Notes under the pieces: model-generated
Database searches by the model: none
What the model was told of the DNA's origin: nothing
The model's input: the letters and a program-made list of their open reading frames with translations, nothing else
In this document: piece by piece, positions 33,141 through 43,429 of the stretch
Layout of the letters: the number at the start of each line of letters is the position of its first letter
How positions within the stretch are numbered: the stretch's first letter is position 1
Assembly: GCF_040703125.1 (NCBI RefSeq)
Contig: NZ_CP160035.1
Coordinates: 2,569,001 to 2,633,000, forward strand
DNA from: Flavobacterium ovatum
GTDB taxonomy: Bacteria > Bacteroidota > Bacteroidia > Flavobacteriales > Flavobacteriaceae
Length of the DNA stretch: 64,000 bases
Direction of reading: 5' to 3'
Translations under genes and position numbers: made by a program

Positions 33141-35099
33141 TTATTTAGTATCTAATAATTGACTTTTTAATAAATCTATCATTTTTGTATTATGTTGCTC
33201 TATTGCTCCTTCATTCCACTCTAATATGGAATTATCCATCATTAAATACTGTTTTACGCTATCCATATTTTTTAGATAAAATTCTTTTTTATTTAATGGT
33301 GAAAAGTTACTCAAACGAGAATTTTTACTATGACTTATTAGACATAAATTTCCAAAACTGTTAAGGGCTTCCGAGTTTTCCATTTTTGGGAATCCTTCCA
33401 TTGGAGTTTGTGGATAGTAGTGTTCTACAGAGCTTCTAGCACTGAAATCATAACTTTTTATTTTAGCATCATTAGGGGCTAATTTTTTCCAAAGTAAATA
33501 ATCTACATAGTTAAATAATAAGTTATTTGTAATGTTACCATATGTTAGTTTTTCTTCGTCAATTTCTAAGTCCCAACTGGGTGTTTTTAATGTTTCAGGT
33601 TCAAAAATCATTGGATAATAATCTTTAAAATCTTTAGCTAGAAATCGGTTAAACACAAAAGATTTTACAGTGTCTTCTAAGTATTGAATATAATTTATAG
33701 GATTTATTTCAGCTTGATAGAAAAGGTAATACAGGGAAGCATTTAACCAATGTTTATAAACCATCGTTGGAATGGAAACATGAAACATCGCTAAAAGCAT
33801 CAGCACATTTTTATTGTCATCAAGTTCTTGCTCATTATTCTCTAATCCAAAGGAGTTTACATAGCTCACTTTGTTTTTATCATACCACTTTAATCTTTTT
33901 AAACTCCATTTGTCAATGCCACCAATAAATTCTCTTTTTATCACATACTTATCGAAAAGAAATTTTGATTTTAATAAGCTGAAAGAAAATGTTTTAGCAA
34001 ATGATATTTTATCTTCATCTGAATAAAGTAAATTTAATTTTTTATCCAAAAACACACTCAACAATTTCTTATCATCTAATGGAACGTCTTCTTTCGTTTG
34101 TATTCTTAAAACATGTAATAAGAAATTTTGAAAATTGATTACAGAAGTAAATCGGTCTGGACTTTCATCTGTTTCCCGATATAAAGATTTAAAGGTTTTC
34201 CCAGCTATAATTTCATCAATAGTCAATTGCTCATCACTTTCTAATGCAAAATTAAGTTGTCCATCTAGTTTTTGCTTTAAGTCATCAAAGTCTTTATGTT
34301 CAAATCTATTCCAATCATTATGTCCAAAAATAATATGTCTTTGGTCAATTATAAATCCGTACTGAACATATTTTTCCATATTAGAACAAGCTTCCCAAAT
34401 AAGGTGAAAAAGATTAGTACATTTTAACTTTTCCACTTCGTCAGAAATAGAATTAAAAACTCCTAATAATTTAGCTTTTAAAACTTCGTGCTTCTCTAAT
34501 TGTTCTCCTCTACTATTCATTATTTCAAAATAATGATTCAGATTTGTGTCATGTGGCACAGGAACACGTAAAATTTTTACGTTCTTAAACAAAAAATCAG
34601 CAAAAATATCTATAGAAATTTGATGTTCAGTTAGTTTCTTACTTAGTATAGAATCTGCTAACTCGTAAGCGTCTTTTATTCCAGTATTAAATTCTTTATT
34701 TGTTGGGAAATGGTCATCAAAAACAGCTTGTAATGTCTCTGTTGAATTTTTACGGCTGTCAAAAGCTAAATTTAATTTATCGAACCATTCGATTCTATAA
34801 TTTTTCTTATTTTGGATTACAGATGTTAAGATAGATAAGGTTGTGAGTCTTTGCTGTCCATCAATAGTTTCATATACAATTGAGTTATTCTGCTCCCTCT
34901 CATAAACAATCAAAGTACCGATATAATAATTTACCTTGCTTGATTTTCCTTTTGGTAAATAATCAATTATATCTTGAATAAGTTGAGTGATTTGTTCTTC
35001 TCCCCACGCATAATTCCGCTGATATGGTGGAATAACATAGAGACTATCTCCATTTAATAATTTTTCAATTGAAAATTCGTATATGCTGTTATTCTCCAT
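33141..35099 (-). CDS. DUF262/DUF1524 protein (GmrSD-like, HNH nuclease)
   Basis: 652 residues. The DUF262 N-terminal domain has IPPYQRNYAWGEEQ (~20-33) and the nucleotide-site motif TIDGQQRLTTLSIL (~79-92). The C-terminal DUF1524/HNH region has SSVEHYYPQTPMEG, with the catalytic-type His, and NSFGNLCLISHSKNSRLSN (~570-625). The GmrSD family uses NTPs and cuts modified DNA. It overlaps the partner DUF262 gene by 11 bases, so the two are coupled. Confidence 0.87.
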   Translation of the reverse strand: MENNSIYEFSIEKLLNGDSLYVIPPYQRNYAWGEEQITQLIQDIIDYLPKGKSSKVNYYIGTLIVYEREQNNSIVYETIDGQQRLTTLSILTSVIQNKKNYRIEWFDKLNLAFDSRKNSTETLQAVFDDHFPTNKEFNTGIKDAYELADSILSKKLTEHQISIDIFADFLFKNVKILRVPVPHDTNLNHYFEIMNSRGEQLEKHEVLKAKLLGVFNSISDEVEKLKCTNLFHLIWEACSNMEKYVQYGFIIDQRHIIFGHNDWNRFEHKDFDDLKQKLDGQLNFALESDEQLTIDEIIAGKTFKSLYRETDESPDRFTSVINFQNFLLHVLRIQTKEDVPLDDKKLLSVFLDKKLNLLYSDEDKISFAKTFSFSLLKSKFLFDKYVIKREFIGGIDKWSLKRLKWYDKNKVSYVNSFGLENNEQELDDNKNVLMLLAMFHVSIPTMVYKHWLNASLYYLFYQAEINPINYIQYLEDTVKSFVFNRFLAKDFKDYYPMIFEPETLKTPSWDLEIDEEKLTYGNITNNLLFNYVDYLLWKKLAPNDAKIKSYDFSARSSVEHYYPQTPMEGFPKMENSEALNSFGNLCLISHSKNSRLSNFSPLNKKEFYLKNMDSVKQYLMMDNSILEWNEGAIEQHNTKMIDLLKSQLLDTK

Positions 35100-36561
35100 A
35101 ATAGTATTTTAGAGTAGTGAACAATTCTTTTATTCCTTTCGAAGTAATTTCATGATTTCCAGACAATCCCATTTTTGATGCTATTACATTTTGTACGGGA
35201 GGTAAGTTCATGGAAAGTATTGTAAAGGGTGTCGTAGCATCCTTCATTAATCTAAACACATTTATTTCGTACAATACATAGTTATCTACTGATGCTAAGT
35301 AAACGGCTTGGTGTCGCAATCTTAAACTATATGCCCAAATAAAGAATTTCTCAATAGCTCTTGAAAGCTCAATGTTGCCAAATTTATCAATATAATAAAT
35401 CAAGGCACAATCAAACATCATTCTTATGTATTTATCACCTGTTCGATTTCTACCATCATAATTTTCCAACACATAAATAATTTCTTTTGCTTTGGGGTCT
35501 AAATCTGGATGATTGAAAATTGTACTTTTATAATCATCTAAAACTTTTTTGTAGTGGGTAATCATTTCAAAGAAACGTCTTCCATTAATAATGGTTTGGT
35601 CTAATTGAAAAGGAAAATCCATTGGGCTCAAATCAATATTTCTATCATTGTTCTGGTTGTATCCATCTACGTAAAAATGAGAAATTCGCAAAGGTTTAGT
35701 GTAGGGATAATTCTGAATATTACCCATCGTAATTCCTTTAAAAAGGTCTGTTTCATTTTTTGTGAAATAACGTGCAGAATTGCCTTTTGACCATGATTTT
35801 ACTCGGAAAAGATACTCACCAAACAAAGAAACTAATTCGTTTGTTTCCATGTTTTCCCAAGTAGAGATAACTTTAATTTTTTGTTCTTCGTCTGACTCTC
35901 CAAACTCTCTCAAGTGATAAGCCTTCAATAAATCATGTGGGTCTAAATCTTTACCTCTTGCATTTTGCGAATCGAAAAACTGAAAAGCTTCAGAAACATC
36001 ACTTAATACAAACTTGATAAATTGGCATTTATTAAACAAAAATGAAATAGTTTCTTCGTCCATTGAAGCTACTAAACGTTCAATTTCTCGGTAATTATTT
36101 TGTATGTTAGCAATTGAAATTTCATTTTTAAATGAAGGGACAACCATGCTTTTTTTTATACTTGCTAATTGTTCCTTTAAGATTTTATTCTCAACAATTA
36201 CTTCGTTATTTTCAACAGCTTTTATTATGGCTATTGTTAGTAGAATTAGTGTGATTGTACGTTGTTGACCGTCAACTATATTGTACTCAATTATATTGGT
36301 TTTATTATTTTTTTCTTGATGAATAACAATCGTGCCTAGGCGATAAGCTGATTTTTCTTTATGAACAATAATATCATCAATTAATTGTATTACATTTTTA
36401 GCCTCCCATTTATAAGGGCGTTGATATATTGGAAACTTAATATTAGAATAACTTAACAATGTAGCAACATCAATAATATCAGGTAAAACATTACTTGTAT
36501 TATTATCTTCATTCGAAGTTTCCTTTTTGTCAACTTCATATAGTTCTTCTAATTCATTCAT
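35089..36561 (-). CDS. DUF262 protein (GmrS-like)
   Basis: 490 residues. FPIYQRPYKWEAKNVIQLID (~43-62), YNIVDGQQRTITLILL (~93-108) and FFDSQNARGKDLDPHDLLKA (~196-215) are the DUF262 nucleotide-binding and hydrolysis motifs. No clear HNH motif is present, unlike its partner, so it may be the NTPase half of a two-protein GmrSD-type nuclease. It lies 51 bases after the TIR-like gene. Confidence 0.85.
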   Translation of the reverse strand: MNELEELYEVDKKETSNEDNNTSNVLPDIIDVATLLSYSNIKFPIYQRPYKWEAKNVIQLIDDIIVHKEKSAYRLGTIVIHQEKNNKTNIIEYNIVDGQQRTITLILLTIAIIKAVENNEVIVENKILKEQLASIKKSMVVPSFKNEISIANIQNNYREIERLVASMDEETISFLFNKCQFIKFVLSDVSEAFQFFDSQNARGKDLDPHDLLKAYHLREFGESDEEQKIKVISTWENMETNELVSLFGEYLFRVKSWSKGNSARYFTKNETDLFKGITMGNIQNYPYTKPLRISHFYVDGYNQNNDRNIDLSPMDFPFQLDQTIINGRRFFEMITHYKKVLDDYKSTIFNHPDLDPKAKEIIYVLENYDGRNRTGDKYIRMMFDCALIYYIDKFGNIELSRAIEKFFIWAYSLRLRHQAVYLASVDNYVLYEINVFRLMKDATTPFTILSMNLPPVQNVIASKMGLSGNHEITSKGIKELFTTLKYYYGE

Positions 36562-36612
36562 ACCATCTTGATTTAAGTCTTATAAATACTTATTTTGCAA
36601 CTCCTCAAATAT

Positions 36613-37665
36613 TTATTGAGATAAAATTTCTTTTTTATACATTGAAATAAAGCCACTGTAATTTTTAAAAATTTCATCCGCTATGGCGTAAAACTCTTTT
36701 TTCGTTTTGGAAAGATTCTCATGATAATCATTTAAACTTTGTGTGCCAACAGGATATTTTGGATAAAAATATCTTTCATGCTGTAAAGTTTCTCTTTTTA
36801 ATTCGTCAGTAATTTCAATTCCTTCATCTTCTAAATCTGAAATACTTTTACCAGAATTTCTCTCATACGTAAGATGCTCAAAGCATAAATCAATAAATTT
36901 TTCAATTGAATTTATAAGTTTTATGAAACTTTCATCAACATTTTTATTTATGAAATGATTAAGAGAGTCTGCATAGAACTCCCTTAAACTTTTTAAATCT
37001 TCATAATGCAGGTTATTATAAAACAAACTATTAGTTACAGTATCTATAATATCTTTTACTCTTCCTTCAGAAGCTAGGTTAATAATCTTTTCAAAAATAA
37101 ATTTATCTTGATTATTATATCCTTCCGAATTATGGCGTTCTACAATTTTACCGTAATCCAATACAATAGATTTAATAGCCCTTTTAAATGTTGAAGTCAA
37201 TATTTCTTTCTGACTTTCTTTTACACCTTCAAAAGTGGAGATTCTATGACCTCTCAAATCAAAAGGTAATAGTTCATTTTCTCCAAACGAAGAGTTATTT
37301 ACTAATATTATTCTTTCCCATCCCAGAACATGAACAGCATATCCAAGTTCAATTAATACATTTGGATTTGGCGTTAATCTGCTTTTGGATAATCTATTAA
37401 CTAGAGTATTATTTATTAAACTCACATCGCAAATAAAAATATCTGATTCGGCTATTTTATTGAAAATTGTTTGAGTAATAGCTGGGCTACCGCTCTGGTC
37501 TTGTGTGTCACGGTCGAGATTTAATTCTACATTAAAAGTATTTTCACCACCTTTTGCTTTCGCTTTAAGTTGTCTTATGGCTCTATCAAGATTTGAATAA
37601 ATAAAGTTTTTATTTTTAATTTTATCAGATTGCCACGAGTAAAATATTGTGAATTTATTTTTCAT
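36613..37665 (-). CDS. TIR-like nucleotide-binding protein
   Basis: 350 residues. The first ~165 residues form a TIR-like flavodoxin fold: TIFYSWQSDKIKNKNFIYSN, ELNLDRDTQDQSGSPAITQT, ESDIFICDVSLI, PNPNVLIELGYAVHVLGWER and LPFDLRGHRI. The conserved NxxIELGYA helix is typical of the group. Residues ~170-350 are helical and unassigned. TIR-like proteins often degrade NAD or bind nucleotides in phage defence. It is 8 bases after the type III Res stop, an unusual companion that may be an abortive-infection effector. Confidence 0.78.
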   Translation of the reverse strand: MKNKFTIFYSWQSDKIKNKNFIYSNLDRAIRQLKAKAKGGENTFNVELNLDRDTQDQSGSPAITQTIFNKIAESDIFICDVSLINNTLVNRLSKSRLTPNPNVLIELGYAVHVLGWERIILVNNSSFGENELLPFDLRGHRISTFEGVKESQKEILTSTFKRAIKSIVLDYGKIVERHNSEGYNNQDKFIFEKIINLASEGRVKDIIDTVTNSLFYNNLHYEDLKSLREFYADSLNHFINKNVDESFIKLINSIEKFIDLCFEHLTYERNSGKSISDLEDEGIEITDELKRETLQHERYFYPKYPVGTQSLNDYHENLSKTKKEFYAIADEIFKNYSGFISMYKKEILSQ

Positions 37666-37673
37666 TAGTATTA

Positions 37674-40600
37674 TTAATTCTCTTTATTCAATGTATAAAG
37701 TTCAACATCAGCCAAGTCAGTAGCTACAATCATTTTGCTACCAATAGCATTAAAATGTCGTTTTCCACATTTGATTTTAGCTTCTTCTTTTGGTCTTAAA
37801 TCAAACAGACCTGTGCTACCTTTAGACTCTACTACAAAGAATAATTTTTCTTCGTCTTGGTCTTTCCACATAATCGCCCAGTCAGGGTTGTAGGTTCCTA
37901 ATGGTGTATCAATTTTAAACCAATCTGGTAGTTTAGCATAGACTGAAATATTGGTGCTGTTTTCAAATTCTTTAGCCAAATTGGATTCTACAGTAGAATC
38001 ATAAACAACATAGTTGTATGGTGACTTGGAGCTCTCTTTCAAATTGCTTTTCAGGTATCCAAAAAGCTCTTTGTTTTCAAACATTTCTTGACTGTAATAC
38101 TGTGCATCGCCAATTTTCTTGTAACTGATACCGTCAATGATGTGCAGATTCATTTGTTCGTTGATAATATCAATGCAACCTTCAATAAATTTTTGTGGAT
38201 TGATTTTAAAGTAGTTCAGTTTTTCTTTACTGATTCCTGTCAAAATCGTTACAATCGATTTACGGGTTAATTGTGTTTCATTCTGTAGGTAACTTACAAT
38301 ATCTGGTAAACGTTCCACCTCATCTTTAATACTTACTGTTTCACTATTGGGGCTTAATTCCGCATCAACTCCACCTGTATTTATTAATACTTTGGCTTTG
38401 GTGTAAATTAATTTACCTCTTGTGATTTTGATACGGTCGTTTATGGCATTGATACACTCTTTGACCAAAGAATCCGAATCAAAATTAACAGAGAAAGTTG
38501 TTTTGAATTTTACTTTTTCCCATAAAGCTTTGAACTCTGGACTGTCCAAAATTCTTTTATTTACCGATACTAATTTCTTATCGGCTTGGTTCTTAATTTC
38601 AAGTCTTCCAGCAGTTTCTTTTAAAGTGCTTAGAATTTGATTAAAAACGTGTTCCTGTTCCTTAAACTCTTCAGGAATATCAACTTTGTCTGCTTTAATA
38701 TCTATTTTTAGTAAGTCCTGAACTTTTCCTTTAACATCAATATAACCTTTGGCTATAAAATGCTTAAAAAGCTCCTCTGATTTTTCTTGTCCTAAATAAA
38801 CATTGTGGTCTTCACCGATTTCAACAACAATACCACTAAAACTATGTTTCTCCAGAATACCGAATTTGATTCCAGTTTCTTTTTCTATTTCTTTTTGTAG
38901 GTTGTCTACAAACTCCAAATAGGTTTCTGTAGCCATCACGGTCAAAGTGTTCACTTCATGTCCATAAACACGTTCTCCGTCCTGATTAACGCACAAACGT
39001 AATCCACGACCAATTTCTTGTCTCCTTCTTATTTCAGAACCTCCAGCGTCTTTTAATGTACAAATCTGAAAAACATTTGGGTTATCCCAACCTTCTTTTA
39101 GAGCTGAGTGAGAAAATATAAATCTCAAATTAGACTCAAAACTCAATAACAGTTCCTTGTCACGCATGATAAGATTATACGTGTCTTCATCTGCGTTGGT
39201 AGTTCCTTTGGTGTCTTTAAAATATTCGAATTTTTCTTTTGAATTGCTTTTTTTACTTTTCTTATCAATAGAGAAATATCCATTGTGAACAGCATTTGCC
39301 GAAACTTCAACATCTTTTATTTCTCCAAATAAACTAGCGTATTTTGGTTTACGAATTAACTTCAAATATTCTTTTTCGAATATATCTGCATATTCACCAT
39401 TGGCAACATTTCCATCTTCGTCATATTGGCGGTACTTACTAACCGAATCAATGAAGAACAAAGAAAGCACTTTGATTCCTTGCGGATTCAACACCAATTC
39501 TTTGTTTAAGTGTTCCTCAATGGTCTTGCTAATCAAAGCTGTTTTAATTTGCTTATCATCAACATTCCCAATGGCTTCACCTAGTTTTATGATTTCTTCT
39601 TTACTGGTAAAATCAATGTATTCACTTCCAGCTACGGCATAAATATCTTTGATGATAAAACCTTCATATTCAGCTCTATCAGTGATTTGTTCTAAATCAT
39701 CATTTTGTCTGACTTGAACTGATTTTCGGGAAATACTTCCATTTTTGAAAATATCCAGTTCTACTTTAGCAGTTGGAAAACCTTTTGATATTTTTACTTC
39801 TACTAAACGGATATATGCATTGTTGTTAATTCCTTCTGTTTGAACAGAACCTACTTCAATTTGTTTTACTAATTTCTTTTCATAGGCATCAACCGCATCC
39901 AGTTTGTACATCATATTCATTTTCTCTTCCTTACGGTGGGTAGCTGAATATTTTACAATTGTAAGCGGATTCAAACTTTGAATTGCTTTTCTTCTAGTTG
40001 GGGTGCTTATGGTTGTTTGTGGTTCATCAATAAAAACAACTGGATTGGTGTTCTTGATTAAATCCAATGGTTTGTATCCTAATGAATCACTGTATCTGTG
40101 GATAATGTTTGCTGTTTTCTTAACATCATCTGGATTATCAAAACTTTTGGCGAAAGCATCAATATTAATAACCATGATTTCTAAACGGTCATTGGTAGCA
40201 AAATCACGTACTTCGTTTAGCTTACCAGAATCATAGATAAAGAAATTGTAATTCACATTGTCATACAATTCTCTTAAATGGTCTCTCGTAATTTGTAATG
40301 ATTTATAAACTCCTTCTTTGATTGGAATGGATGGTACAACAATTATGTGTTTTGAAAAACCATACTTGGTGTACATTTCTAAAATGGTTCTCAAATACAC
40401 ATAAGTTTTACCTGTACCTGTTTCCATTTCAATCGTAAAATCAAGATTTTTTCTATCGACTTCACTTCTTGTTGATGGCTTTAAACCATTAGATAATTGG
40501 ATTCTTTGTACATTATCCAAAATTTGCCCTTCGGTTAAAAGCATGCGATTTCCATAACCAATTTCAGTAAATTCCAGATTTTGTTGTTTGGCTAAAAACT

Positions 40601-40715
40601 CTGGAGAATATACCGTAAAATTAGAGTCACATTTTTCTTGACCACTAAAAATGGAAACGATTGCATCAATGGCTTCGTGCTGGTAGTTTAACGAACTATC
40701 AAATTGTATTTTCAT
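37674..40715 (-). CDS. res: Type III restriction enzyme, Res subunit
   Basis: 1013 residues, normal length. Superfamily 2 helicase motifs are METGTGKTY (~97-105, Walker A), FIDEPQTT (~228-235, in place of DEAH) and YSATHRKE. Motif VI is RRRQEIGRGLRLCV. The C-terminal nuclease has NPDWAI (~943) and VVESKGS (~960), a PD-(D/E)xK site. It translocates or slides on DNA and cuts near unmethylated sites with Mod. It starts 2 bases after the mod stop. Confidence 0.96.
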   Translation of the reverse strand: MKIQFDSSLNYQHEAIDAIVSIFSGQEKCDSNFTVYSPEFLAKQQNLEFTEIGYGNRMLLTEGQILDNVQRIQLSNGLKPSTRSEVDRKNLDFTIEMETGTGKTYVYLRTILEMYTKYGFSKHIIVVPSIPIKEGVYKSLQITRDHLRELYDNVNYNFFIYDSGKLNEVRDFATNDRLEIMVINIDAFAKSFDNPDDVKKTANIIHRYSDSLGYKPLDLIKNTNPVVFIDEPQTTISTPTRRKAIQSLNPLTIVKYSATHRKEEKMNMMYKLDAVDAYEKKLVKQIEVGSVQTEGINNNAYIRLVEVKISKGFPTAKVELDIFKNGSISRKSVQVRQNDDLEQITDRAEYEGFIIKDIYAVAGSEYIDFTSKEEIIKLGEAIGNVDDKQIKTALISKTIEEHLNKELVLNPQGIKVLSLFFIDSVSKYRQYDEDGNVANGEYADIFEKEYLKLIRKPKYASLFGEIKDVEVSANAVHNGYFSIDKKSKKSNSKEKFEYFKDTKGTTNADEDTYNLIMRDKELLLSFESNLRFIFSHSALKEGWDNPNVFQICTLKDAGGSEIRRRQEIGRGLRLCVNQDGERVYGHEVNTLTVMATETYLEFVDNLQKEIEKETGIKFGILEKHSFSGIVVEIGEDHNVYLGQEKSEELFKHFIAKGYIDVKGKVQDLLKIDIKADKVDIPEEFKEQEHVFNQILSTLKETAGRLEIKNQADKKLVSVNKRILDSPEFKALWEKVKFKTTFSVNFDSDSLVKECINAINDRIKITRGKLIYTKAKVLINTGGVDAELSPNSETVSIKDEVERLPDIVSYLQNETQLTRKSIVTILTGISKEKLNYFKINPQKFIEGCIDIINEQMNLHIIDGISYKKIGDAQYYSQEMFENKELFGYLKSNLKESSKSPYNYVVYDSTVESNLAKEFENSTNISVYAKLPDWFKIDTPLGTYNPDWAIMWKDQDEEKLFFVVESKGSTGLFDLRPKEEAKIKCGKRHFNAIGSKMIVATDLADVELYTLNKEN

Positions 40716-40717
40716 GC

Positions 40718-42661
40718 TTATATACTTTTTATTTCATTAATACCAAAACGCTTCAAAGTTTGAACTGAGTTGGTTTTTTCTACATCACCAAAACCAGCAT
40801 CTTTAAAGATTACTCTGCATCCTTCTGGATTTAGTTCTTCTTTCCATGCACCAATTCCTTCCGCTACTTTGTTGGTGATACCATCAGCTAAACAAATGAA
40901 TAACGCTCCAAAACCAACACTAAATACTTTTTTACCTCCAATTATTTTTTCTTCAATTGGTAGAGTAAGGTCTAAACCATATTTTAATAAAATTTCAAAC
41001 AGTACATCTTCTTCTGTGCGACCCGTTTTTATGTTATCTTGTGAATCAAATAAGTCATCTAATAAATTATCTGGATTACCATCCCAACCTTTGATGTTAG
41101 AACTATCTAGTTTAAAAACCTTAAAACCTAAATCTAAATCTTTAACTTTATCAGGATTTTCTTCTAATATTTTTTGTCCTACTCTTCTGATTCGCTCTTT
41201 TCCAATTTCAGTGATTGTTTTATAACCTAATTTAAAAGCCTCACTTTTCACTTCTGTTTTCTCTGGTAGTTGTACTTGTATATATTTTCTATTTCCACCA
41301 TCTTCTAAATTAATTTGTGTAACGGCATGCGCTGTAGTTCCTGAACCCGAGAAAAAATCTAAAATAATTTCATTTTGAGTGTTACACATTAAAAGTATAT
41401 TTTGTAACATTTCTAAAGGTTTAGGATTGTCAAAAATAAGGCTTCCAAATACATTTTTTTGCCATCGTGTATCGATTGAATTATCTATGTACCAAAAACT
41501 ATCAGGAACTGAAAAATCCTTTCCAGTCAAATAAGACTTAATTCTAGGAGGAGTTTCAGGGTCTCCGAAATAAATCATTTTTTTACTCAATAAATCTTCA
41601 AGTTCTTCTTTTGATTTAGCCCAACCTCTTGGTGGTATCGGACATTCTTTACCAGTTTCAGGATTTGTTATTGAATAATTTCTAGCTCCACCTTCACGAG
41701 ATAAATTATCATCCATAAAAATTCCAATATCATCAATTTTATTCCATCGACTTAAATGAGCATACTTTGGACGTTTATATAATTCTTTTATTTCATCTAA
41801 AATTTTGTCTAAAGGCATGTCTTCCTTTTTGAATTTATGGTAAGCTTGTGCAACATCTTTAGCACCTTTTTTTTCAAGTCTCCAAATTTCTTTATTTACC
41901 AAATTAAAATTTTTCGAATAACATAAAAAATATTCGCAAGACACGCTGACTAGGTTTGCTTGATTTTTATTAGAATTATTTTTATGAATAAATTTTGCAA
42001 TGAAATTAGATGAACCAAAAATTTCATCACAAACTTTTTTAAGATTATCAATTTCATTGTCATCTAATGAAATAAATATTACTCCATCATCTTTTAAAAG
42101 GTTTTTTGCTAATTGTAATCTAGGATAAATCATATTCAGCCAATTGGAATGGTATCTTCCATCACTATCTGAATTTGTAGTTAGCTTGTTACCCTCATTA
42201 TCAACTTGTCCAGTAATTTCTTGATAGTTTTTGAGATTGTCTTTGTAGTTATCTTTATAAACAAAATCTTTTCCTGTGTTGTAAGGCGGGTCTATGTAAA
42301 TCATCTTTACTTTTCCAGCATAACTTTTTTGCAAAAGCTTTAATACTTCAAGATTATCACCTTCAATGTATAGATTTTCAGTAGTATCCCAATTAACACT
42401 TTCTTCTTTGGCTGGTCTTAATGTTCCTGTACTGGGCTTATGTGCTTCCCTACGAGCTTGAGCTTTACCAGCCCATGTAAAACGGTAGTATTCCTCTTCC
42501 TCTTCGACTTCTTTTCCTAAAATATCTTGAAGTACCTTAAAATCAATTTTACCTTCGGTTACTACTTCAGGAAAAAGTTCTTTTAAACGACTGATATTAT
42601 CATTAACTATATCTAAACTTTGAGTCAATTCGTCTCCTTTTTTAATTTGTTCTACGCTCAT
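40718..42661 (-). CDS. mod: Type III DNA methyltransferase, Mod subunit
   Basis: 647 residues. DPPYNTGKDF (124-133, catalytic motif IV) precedes the SAM-binding FFSGSGTTAHAV (~435-446), so it is a beta-class N6-adenine methyltransferase. The variable middle (~200-420) should hold the target-recognition domain. It methylates one strand and guides Res. Its start overlaps the DUF4391 stop (ATGA). Confidence 0.96.
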   Translation of the reverse strand: MSVEQIKKGDELTQSLDIVNDNISRLKELFPEVVTEGKIDFKVLQDILGKEVEEEEEYYRFTWAGKAQARREAHKPSTGTLRPAKEESVNWDTTENLYIEGDNLEVLKLLQKSYAGKVKMIYIDPPYNTGKDFVYKDNYKDNLKNYQEITGQVDNEGNKLTTNSDSDGRYHSNWLNMIYPRLQLAKNLLKDDGVIFISLDDNEIDNLKKVCDEIFGSSNFIAKFIHKNNSNKNQANLVSVSCEYFLCYSKNFNLVNKEIWRLEKKGAKDVAQAYHKFKKEDMPLDKILDEIKELYKRPKYAHLSRWNKIDDIGIFMDDNLSREGGARNYSITNPETGKECPIPPRGWAKSKEELEDLLSKKMIYFGDPETPPRIKSYLTGKDFSVPDSFWYIDNSIDTRWQKNVFGSLIFDNPKPLEMLQNILLMCNTQNEIILDFFSGSGTTAHAVTQINLEDGGNRKYIQVQLPEKTEVKSEAFKLGYKTITEIGKERIRRVGQKILEENPDKVKDLDLGFKVFKLDSSNIKGWDGNPDNLLDDLFDSQDNIKTGRTEEDVLFEILLKYGLDLTLPIEEKIIGGKKVFSVGFGALFICLADGITNKVAEGIGAWKEELNPEGCRVIFKDAGFGDVEKTNSVQTLKRFGINEIKSI

Positions 42662-43425
42662 AGGGTACTTAATAAATTTGTGATAGTCGAAATTTCTTTT
42701 CTTTTCTTCTGGATTTCAACGTTTAAAGAAACTCTGGTGTTGAGTTGGGTTTCTTTTTTAATTTGGTTAGACAAAGTAATGATTTCTTTTTCTATTTTCT
42801 GGATAGTTTCTAAATGTTTTAGGTCGTCTTCGGTTCTTGCTGAACTTCGTTTGTTGAATGTTCCTGTAACTTGTGCAGTTTGATATTGTACTATAGCACT
42901 AGTGTAACTTTTGTATAGGGTTTCGAGGTTCGTTTTGTCTAAAACGGCAAAATCTAAACCTTTGAAGAAAGCATTTACAATCTCATTTTTGTATAATTTT
43001 GAAATAATAGGTGAGTTGATATACGCTTCAATTGTTCGTTTTGATTTATCAACTTGATTGATTTTTTTGTCACAAACATTGACAACAAATTCATCGGCAT
43101 TTTCCACCACCAAAACAATAGGATACGGTATGTGTTTCTGGAATAAATTAATTACTCTATCTATATTTCCTTTTATAAGATTACCTGATATTGTACAAGT
43201 CATTACTTGAACTTCTTCATAAATGTAAATCTCGTTATGCACTACATTAATATTTGCATTTGAAGGTTTGATATTCGCCAACCAGTCCATTACTACAATT
43301 TCATTCAAAGCTTTTTTGTCAGCAGAACTCAGTTCAAAGTTTCTCATAAAGAAAGCTTTGCTAATTTTCTTGTTGACAATTGCCCTTTCGGGAATGTTGA
43401 ATATTTTATTGTAATTGAAACTCAT
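42658..43425 (-). CDS. DUF4391 protein, type III R-M accessory
   Basis: 255 residues. MRNFELSSADKKALNEIVVM, WLANIKPSNANI and YEEVQVMTCTISG are DUF4391 features, with a C-terminal coiled coil (~205-250). The family is found between a helicase and type III mod genes in many bacteria; its role is not known. It lies 4 bases after the helicase stop and overlaps mod. Confidence 0.82.
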   Translation of the reverse strand: MSFNYNKIFNIPERAIVNKKISKAFFMRNFELSSADKKALNEIVVMDWLANIKPSNANINVVHNEIYIYEEVQVMTCTISGNLIKGNIDRVINLFQKHIPYPIVLVVENADEFVVNVCDKKINQVDKSKRTIEAYINSPIISKLYKNEIVNAFFKGLDFAVLDKTNLETLYKSYTSAIVQYQTAQVTGTFNKRSSARTEDDLKHLETIQKIEKEIITLSNQIKKETQLNTRVSLNVEIQKKRKEISTITNLLSTL

Positions 43426-43429
43426 TATT